Shown: positions 59,758-64,000 of the stretch, in pieces | How positions within the stretch are numbered: the stretch's first letter is position 1 | Layout: each line of letters starts with the position of its first letter | Assembly (NCBI GenBank): GCA_033557465.1 | Contig: CM066039.1 | Location: 395,021,440-395,085,439 of the forward strand | Source: Ichthyophis bannanicus | Taxonomy: Eukaryota; Chordata; Amphibia; Gymnophiona; Ichthyophiidae | Length of the DNA: 64,000 nt | Direction of reading: 5' to 3' | Program-made: the position numbers and the translations under genes | Notes under the pieces: model-generated | What the model saw: the letters and a program-made list of their open reading frames with translations, nothing else | The model's database searches: none | What the model was told of the DNA's origin: nothing

Positions 59758-60393
59758 GTGGTACCCCCAGAATTCAGGAGCTGCAATGCTACTACATCCA
59801 AGAGAGCTTTCTCCCTTTACGTCCCAGACGATATAATCATTCTATATCACACTAGTTCTCTTCATCCAGACCTCACGCCTCTAAATTCTTGTCTCGCTCT
59901 TGTATCTAACTGGCTCTCTACAAACTGTCTTCACCTCAATCTGACCAAAACTTCTTGTACCTGGTCTACCTTTGGGAGCCCTTGCCCTTCTCTTGCACCC
60001 TCTCTTGATAGTTCCTCTATTCCTATGGTCTCTTCCTTCCACTATCTTGGGGTTCTTCTTGATTCAACTCTTTCCTTTAAGGACCATATTTCCTACCTTA
60101 CAAAAACTTATTTCTTCTTACGCCAAATACGTTCCATACGCCCTTTTCTCTCCCCTTCCACCCTGACTACCCTTACTGTAGCTACTGTACTTTCTCGCCT
60201 TGATTACTGCAACTCCATTCTCACAGGTATCACCCGCACTCAGCTACGTCGCCTCCAATTATTACAGAACACCGCAGCCCAGATTATCACTTGTTCCTCC
60301 CGTTACGATCATGTTACATCACTCCTGTTCCATTTGCACTGGCTTCCCATCGAGTTCCGTATTCACTTTAACATTCTTACTCTAGTTCATTGA
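59758..60393 (+). pseudogene. 211-codon ORF fusing two L2 elements
   Basis: First about 23 residues (VPPEFRSCNATTSKRAFSLY) come from the tail of the outer L2; the rest starts exactly at the catalytic box of the inner L2, DDIIILYHTSSLHPDL, then LNSCLALVSNWLSTNCLHLN, FHYLGVLLDSTLSFKDHISY, DYCNSILTGITRTQLRRLQL and FHLHWLPIEFRIHFNI. It stops at 60393 by a nonsense change; the remaining C-terminal coding continues to about 60665 with further stops. Confidence 0.78.
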
Positions 60394-60867
60394 GCCATTT
60401 ATACCCACACACCACAGTACCTCACTGACCTCCTTCAGGTTCACACTCCCACTCGTTCCCTCCGTTCAATCCATGTCAATCGCCTTCATCTCCCCTCACC
60501 TTCACGTGCTCACCTTCAATCCAGCCGACATTCTGCTTTCTTCTTCCACGGCCCAGCCCTGTGGAACTCTCTCCCCACCTCACTTCGACTTGAATCTAAT
60601 TATCCCACCTTTAAGTCACAGTTGAAGACTCATCTCTACGGCATAGTTTACAATCCCTCAGTCTTGCAAACATGACCTGGTTTATCAATGTTTGTCTAAC
60701 TCTCTCTCTATGTCAATTCCTTATGCTCTTTTATTTTTCCTCTTTCCTGTCAAACATTGTAGTTCTTTTCACTTTTCTGGTCCTTTTCTGATTGTTAACC
60801 ATTTGTGAACAGTCCTGATGTGACGTATGGTGGTATATCAAATGCAAATAAACTAAACTAAACTAAA
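59826..60867 (+). mobile_element. inner L2-like LINE (second family)
   Basis: 5'-truncated at the YADD box; runs through the ORF2 end (ALWNSLPTSLRLESNYPTFK-like at about 60560-60615) to a 3' end GTGAACAGTCCTGATGTGAC, GTATGGTGGTATATCAAATG, then (AAACT)n at 60850-60867. Same family as 19161-20610, whose tail is the complement of this sequence. Confidence 0.85.
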
Positions 60868-61029
60868 CCCTTGTGGAATTCACTCCCTGACACCATAAGA
60901 GACTCTAAAGATCCAATTATTTTCCACAAGCTTCTAAAAACATTTCTGTTCGGGGAACACTTTGGTGAATGAATTACTTAAATACAATGTTCTAAAGGCT
61001 AACCTTAATTCCAAATTCTCCAAGTAAAG

Positions 61030-61312
61030 GAGTGGGGAGGAGTGGTCTAGTGGTTAGGACAAGGTACTTCAGGCCAGAGGGCGGGGGTTCAAGTCCCACC
61101 TGGGGACAGCAATCTCAGGCCAGAGGGACTGGGATTTCTAGTCCTATAGGCACTCCTTGTGGTCTTGGGCAAGCCACTTAACCCTCCATTGCCCATGTTC
61201 CCTGTAAGTATTAGCGTATGTGTCTCATATCCCCTCGTGTTAAATGTATCCCCCAATTGACCGCTTTGACCCAGTGAAAAGCAGGATATAAATACAGCTA
61301 AATAAATAAATA
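61030..61312 (+). mobile_element. tRNA-derived SINE, complete, with 8-bp target duplication
   Basis: Flanked by AAGTAAAG at 61022-61029 and 61313-61320. A box AGTGGTCTAGTGG (61041-61053), B box GGTTCAAGTCC (about 61086-61096), central GTGGTCTTGGGCAAGCCACT, and a 3' stem GACCGCTTTGACCCAGTGAA...GCAGGATATAAATA with (AAAT)n. A short segment around GGCCAGAGGG is duplicated within the head. Likely mobilised by L2, whose 3' end it shares. Confidence 0.92.
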
Positions 61313-61593
61313 AAGTAAAGTCAGCTCCCCTTCAATATTCCTACTCAACTAACATGACTTCTATTAAGAACAGTGCAGTCTAAAGCTCAAATTTCAGTTC
61401 ATGTAATTAGTTATTAACTTAATTCAGTTGTTTAATATGTTAAAGTTACTTTTTCCTTTTCCCCCAACACTCCTTGTTAATAATGTTCCTTGTATAATTT
61501 TGTTGAATGTATTTTTTCTTTGAGTTCATTGTAAACCACTTTGATTCACGAAAGGCGGTATATAAGCACAAATAAATAAATAAAATAAATAAA

Positions 61594-61882
61594 TATTAAG
61601 TTCCTTCAGTCTGTCCTCATATGCTTTATAATGAAGACCACTAATCATTTTAGTAGCCACCCTCTGTATCGACTCCATCCTGTTCACATCCTTTTGAAGG
61701 TGCGGTCTCCAGAATTGCACACCATACTCCAAATGAGGTCGCACCAAAGACTTATACAGAGGCATTATCACCTCCTTTTTTTTGCTAGCCATTCCTCTCC
61801 CCATGCACCCAAGCATCCTTCTAGCTTTTGCCGTCGCCTTTTCTACCTGTTTAGCTACTTTAAGATAGTCAGACACAATCAC
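61594..61882 (-). pseudogene. CR1-group ORF2 C-terminal part
   Basis: VSDYLKVAKQVEKATAKARR, MLGCMGRGMASKKKEVIMPL, YKSLVRPHLEYGVQFWRPHL and SIQRVATKMISGLHYKAYED. The open frame runs on to 61526 through the L2 tail (YLFYLFICAYIPP), which is not LINE protein. Confidence 0.8.
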
Positions 61883-61926
61883 TCCTAGGTCCCGCTCTTC
61901 TTTAGTGGATTAAAGTACTTTGCCCC

Positions 61927-62367
61927 CTAAACTATATTGCTCCCTTGGATTGCTGCAGCCCAAACCTTGCATTTTTTAATATTAAATCTCAGTTGCCAAA
62001 TTCTAGACCATTCTTCAAGCTTAGCTAGATCCCTTTTCATGTTATCTACTCCTTCCTGGGTGTCTACTCTATTGCAGATTTTGTTATCATCCGCAAAGAG
62101 GCAAACCGTACCTGACAGACCTTCCGCGATATCACTAACAAAGATGTTAAAAAGAATCGGAACAAGGACAGATCCCTGGGACACACCACTGGTAACTTCC
62201 TTCTCCTCAGAGTGAGCTCCATTTACCTGTACCCTTTGTTGCCTCCCACTCAACCAATTTCTAACCCAAGCAGTAACTTTAGGGTCCATCCCTAGGGTGC
62301 TCAGTTTGTTTATAAGTCGCCTGTGAGGAACAGTGTCAAAGGCTTTACTGAAATCTAAATACACCAC
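61927..62367 (-). pseudogene. CR1-group ORF2 RT, catalytic part (146 codons)
   Basis: MVYLDFSKAFDTVPHRRLIN (first Asp), GRQQRVQVNGAHSEEKEVTS, GVSQGSVLVPILFNIFVSDI and LFADDNKICNRVDTQEG with both catalytic Asp present, then LAKLEEWSRIWQLRFNIKKC. A stop near 61915 ends the frame. Confidence 0.85.
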
Positions 62368-62384
62368 ATCTAGGGCTCTCTCTC

Positions 62385-62789
62385 TCAGTCCAACTCCCTG
62401 GTCACCCAGTCAAAGAAATCAATCAGATTTGTCTGACAAGACCTGCCTCTGGTGAATCCATGCTGCCTCGGATCCTGTAATCCGCTGGACTCCAGAAACC
62501 TCACTATTTTCTCTTTAAGCAGCGCTTCCAGTAATTTACTCACCACCGAAGTTAAACTAACTGGCCTGTAGTTTTCAACCACATCCTTACTTCTGCTTTT
62601 ATGTAAAGGCACCACAGGAGCCTCTCTCCAGTCCTTTGGCACCACTCCCGACTCCAATGAGGCATTGAAAAGGTCAGTCAGTGGAACTGCTATAACGTCC
62701 CCAAGTTCCCTCAGTATTCTAGGGTGTATCCCATCCGGTCCCATTACTTTGTCTACTTTAAGTTTAGCTAGTATTTTAAGATTTAACAT
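62385..62789 (-). pseudogene. CR1-group ORF2 RT, N-terminal part (134 codons)
   Basis: LKILAKLKVDKVMGPDGIHP, RILRELGDVIAVPLTDLFNA, SLESGVVPKDWREAPVVPLH, VENYRPVSLTSVVSKLLEAL and RQHGFTRGRSCQTNLIDFFD. One frame change near 62370 joins it to the catalytic part. The sequence left of about 62795 (5' side) is lost. Confidence 0.85.
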
Positions 62790-62795
62790 GTTGCA

Positions 62796-63335
62796 AAATA
62801 CCTAGAGGTTTGTTCACACCTTCCCAGAGTTCTCCATGGACCTGCAATGCCGTCATGGGAGGGTGGCCTGAGTACGCCCAACATGGTAAGCACTTTGCCT
62901 GGATGGAGTGAGTCATTGGTCTGGTTTTCCAATGGGCAGAGCATGTCTAAGCCTTAAGGAAAGCTTCTTTATTACCAGCAGGAAATTCTGATGTTAAACG
63001 TGCCTGAAAGCGGAAGATACTGTCATCTCTCATTTCACAGCTTATCTTACGAGACGGTGAGGCATGTTTGTGTACAAACTCCAAGCAGCAGAAACTTAAA
63101 ATATAATATTATCTAAGCGCAGGAGGAGCGGCACCGAAGAATGCAGAGTCTCTGCAAGGTCATTGCATCATTCAGCAGAGGGTCATGGCACAGGCTTCAA
63201 AGAAAGTTAACTTCAGGTAGCTAATGAAAGCAGCTGAGCAAAGCCTTCAGCTGAGGGACAGAAACAGAAAAACATCTCACACAGAATCACGATCAAATTC
63301 CCACTAACCCTCTCCTCTTGGGAGAAGAACAGAGG
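62796..63335. other. no feature recognised
   Basis: About 540 bp of mixed sequence without an open frame, period or family I can name. Confidence 0.45.
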
Positions 63336-63339
63336 CAGT

Positions 63340-63440
63340 GCAAGACAGTCAGTGTTTTCCCTGTCTCCAAAAGCTTGGAGGGTGAAGGGGCTTGCTCACG
63401 CTCACAGGAAGCAGGATTTGAATCCCCCTGAGCCAGCCTC
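63340..63440 (-). mobile_element. SINE fragment, antisense (low support)
   Basis: GGGTGAAGGGGCTTGCTCAC, GCTCACAGGAAGCAGGATTT and GAATCCCCC resemble the complement of a tRNA-SINE central domain plus B box (compare 24290-24390). The head and tail are not recognisable. Confidence 0.45.
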
Positions 63441-63444
63441 TGCT

Positions 63445-63718
63445 CTGGAATTCATTACCGGAGGATGTAGTAAAAGCTGTTAGCGTAGCTGCATTTAAAA
63501 GAGGTTTGACAAGTTCCTGGAAGAAAAGTCGATAAATGATTTTTAAAGAGGACCAGGGAAAAGCACTGCTTACCCCTGGGATAGGCAACAAGGAACCTGT
63601 GTATCTTTTTGGGAACCTGCCATGTATTCGTGTCCTGGATTGGTCACTGCTGGTAACAGGATACTGGGCTTGATGGACCCTTGGTCTGACCCACTCTGGC
63701 ATCTCTTATGTTCTTATG
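63445..63718 (+). mobile_element. CR1-type LINE 3' end
   Basis: TGGAATTCATTACCGGAGGA, TGTAGTAAAAGCTGTTAGCG and CAAGTTCCTGGAAGAAAAGT are the ORF2 end (WNSLPEDVVKAVSVA), then the family 3' UTR to TCTTATGTTCTTATG at about 63703-63717. More diverged than the copies at 3517 and 56945. Confidence 0.85.
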
Positions 63719-64000
63719 CTCTGTGGACCCTTACGCATCCGTGAGACCATTAGAGGGAGTCCACAGGATGCAGAAAAGAAAAGAAAAAAAGAGAGAAGGA
63801 CTGATGGAGACAGGAGGGGGGGGGGGGCTAAAGAGGACTAATGATGACAGCCTTGGTGCTGAGGGAAGGAGTCTGGGTAGAGTAGTGAGGATGAACAAGA
63901 GTCCATTAATATCTGGAGGTTAATAAGGGGCCCAAACAATCAGCAGGATTAGGAAAAACTGTGCTAGGTTACTCCTCTACTCACACCCGTTACGATACTT
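63719..64000. other. no feature recognised; purine-rich with a G-run
   Basis: AAAGAAAAGAAAAAAAGAGA followed by GGAGACAGGA and a run of about 11 G at 63817-63828, then ordinary sequence to the window end. Confidence 0.5.

Larger units (their letters stand above)
59691..61593 (+). mobile_element. L2-like LINE, split by a second L2 and by a SINE
   Basis: Three collinear pieces: 59691-59825 (ORF2 tail, SCNATTSKRAFSLYVP), 60868-61029 (LWNSLPDTIRDSKDPIIFHK and KTFLFGEHFGE-stop) and 61313-61593 (3' UTR ending TTTGATTCACGAAAGGCGGT, ATATAAGC and (AAAT)n). Joining these restores the RAFS..P-LWNSLP order found in intact copies. The antisense LINE on the right begins at about 61594. Confidence 0.85.
61594..62795 (-). 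mobile_element. CR1-group LINE, different family, antisense fragment
   Basis: Minus-strand ORF2 in three frames (62789-62385, 62367-61927, 61882-61594). Differs from the 51568 family throughout (LINKLSTLGMDPKVTAWVRN instead of LLAKLKSHGIGGSVLLWIGN). The coding part is cut at RLKELNI by the tail of the L2 to its left, so the 3' end is absent. Confidence 0.82.

Overview
This is a vertebrate nuclear window made almost entirely of transposable elements and tandem repeats; I find no host protein-coding gene I can defend. The mixture is CR1-type LINEs carrying an esterase-type ORF1, several L2-like LINEs, L1/Tx1 LINEs, four copies of a DIRS-type tyrosine-recombinase retrotransposon, hAT-type non-autonomous elements and tRNA-derived SINEs. 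This mixture fits an amphibian. I think of a caecilian because of the DIRS and CR1 abundance and the style of the CR1 3' ends, but that attribution is inference.

Layout. 1-650: L2 fragment. 648-2925: a C-rich minisatellite split by an LTR-like unit (1180-2766). 2941-3365: two GC-rich hairpins. 3366-15712: DIRS copy A on the minus strand, broken by five later insertions (CR1, CR1, L2, hAT, L1/Tx1), three or four of which keep recognisable target-site duplications. 15713-25940: old LINE pieces, a foldback hAT element, an L2, a G/T-rich degenerate tandem repeat, SINEs and about 2.3 kb of unassigned sequence. 25945-33428: DIRS copy B (minus), nearly complete with inverted termini, holding a CR1 tail and an L2. 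33430-36235: LINE and SINE scraps. 36236-40415: about 4.2 kb of a 46-bp satellite with higher-order structure. 40420-41700: DIRS copy C (plus, gag only). 41918-44412: CR1 and L2 pieces, including a tail-to-tail CR1 inverted repeat. 44412-50340: a Penelope-like or retrozyme-like scrap, a 5-kb TG/CA- and CATG-rich decayed domain, and a hammerhead-ribozyme-like motif. 50340-59690: DIRS copy D (minus), split by a nearly full-length CR1 (51568-57103) that is itself split by an L2. 59691-64000: an L2 holding another L2 and a SINE, an antisense CR1-family LINE, and a CR1 tail.

How the parts relate. The autonomous families supply the machinery (CR1, L2 and L1 endonuclease/reverse transcriptase; DIRS reverse transcriptase, RNase H and tyrosine recombinase). 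The SINEs end in the same stem plus (TAAA)n tail as the L2 copies, so they were probably mobilised by L2. Most ORFs are broken; the longest ones (544, 447 and 398 codons) belong to DIRS or LINE copies, and two ORFs are accidental in-frame fusions of two elements. The satellite appears to descend from a CR1 3' end. Boundaries without a target-site duplication are good to roughly 10-30 bp.
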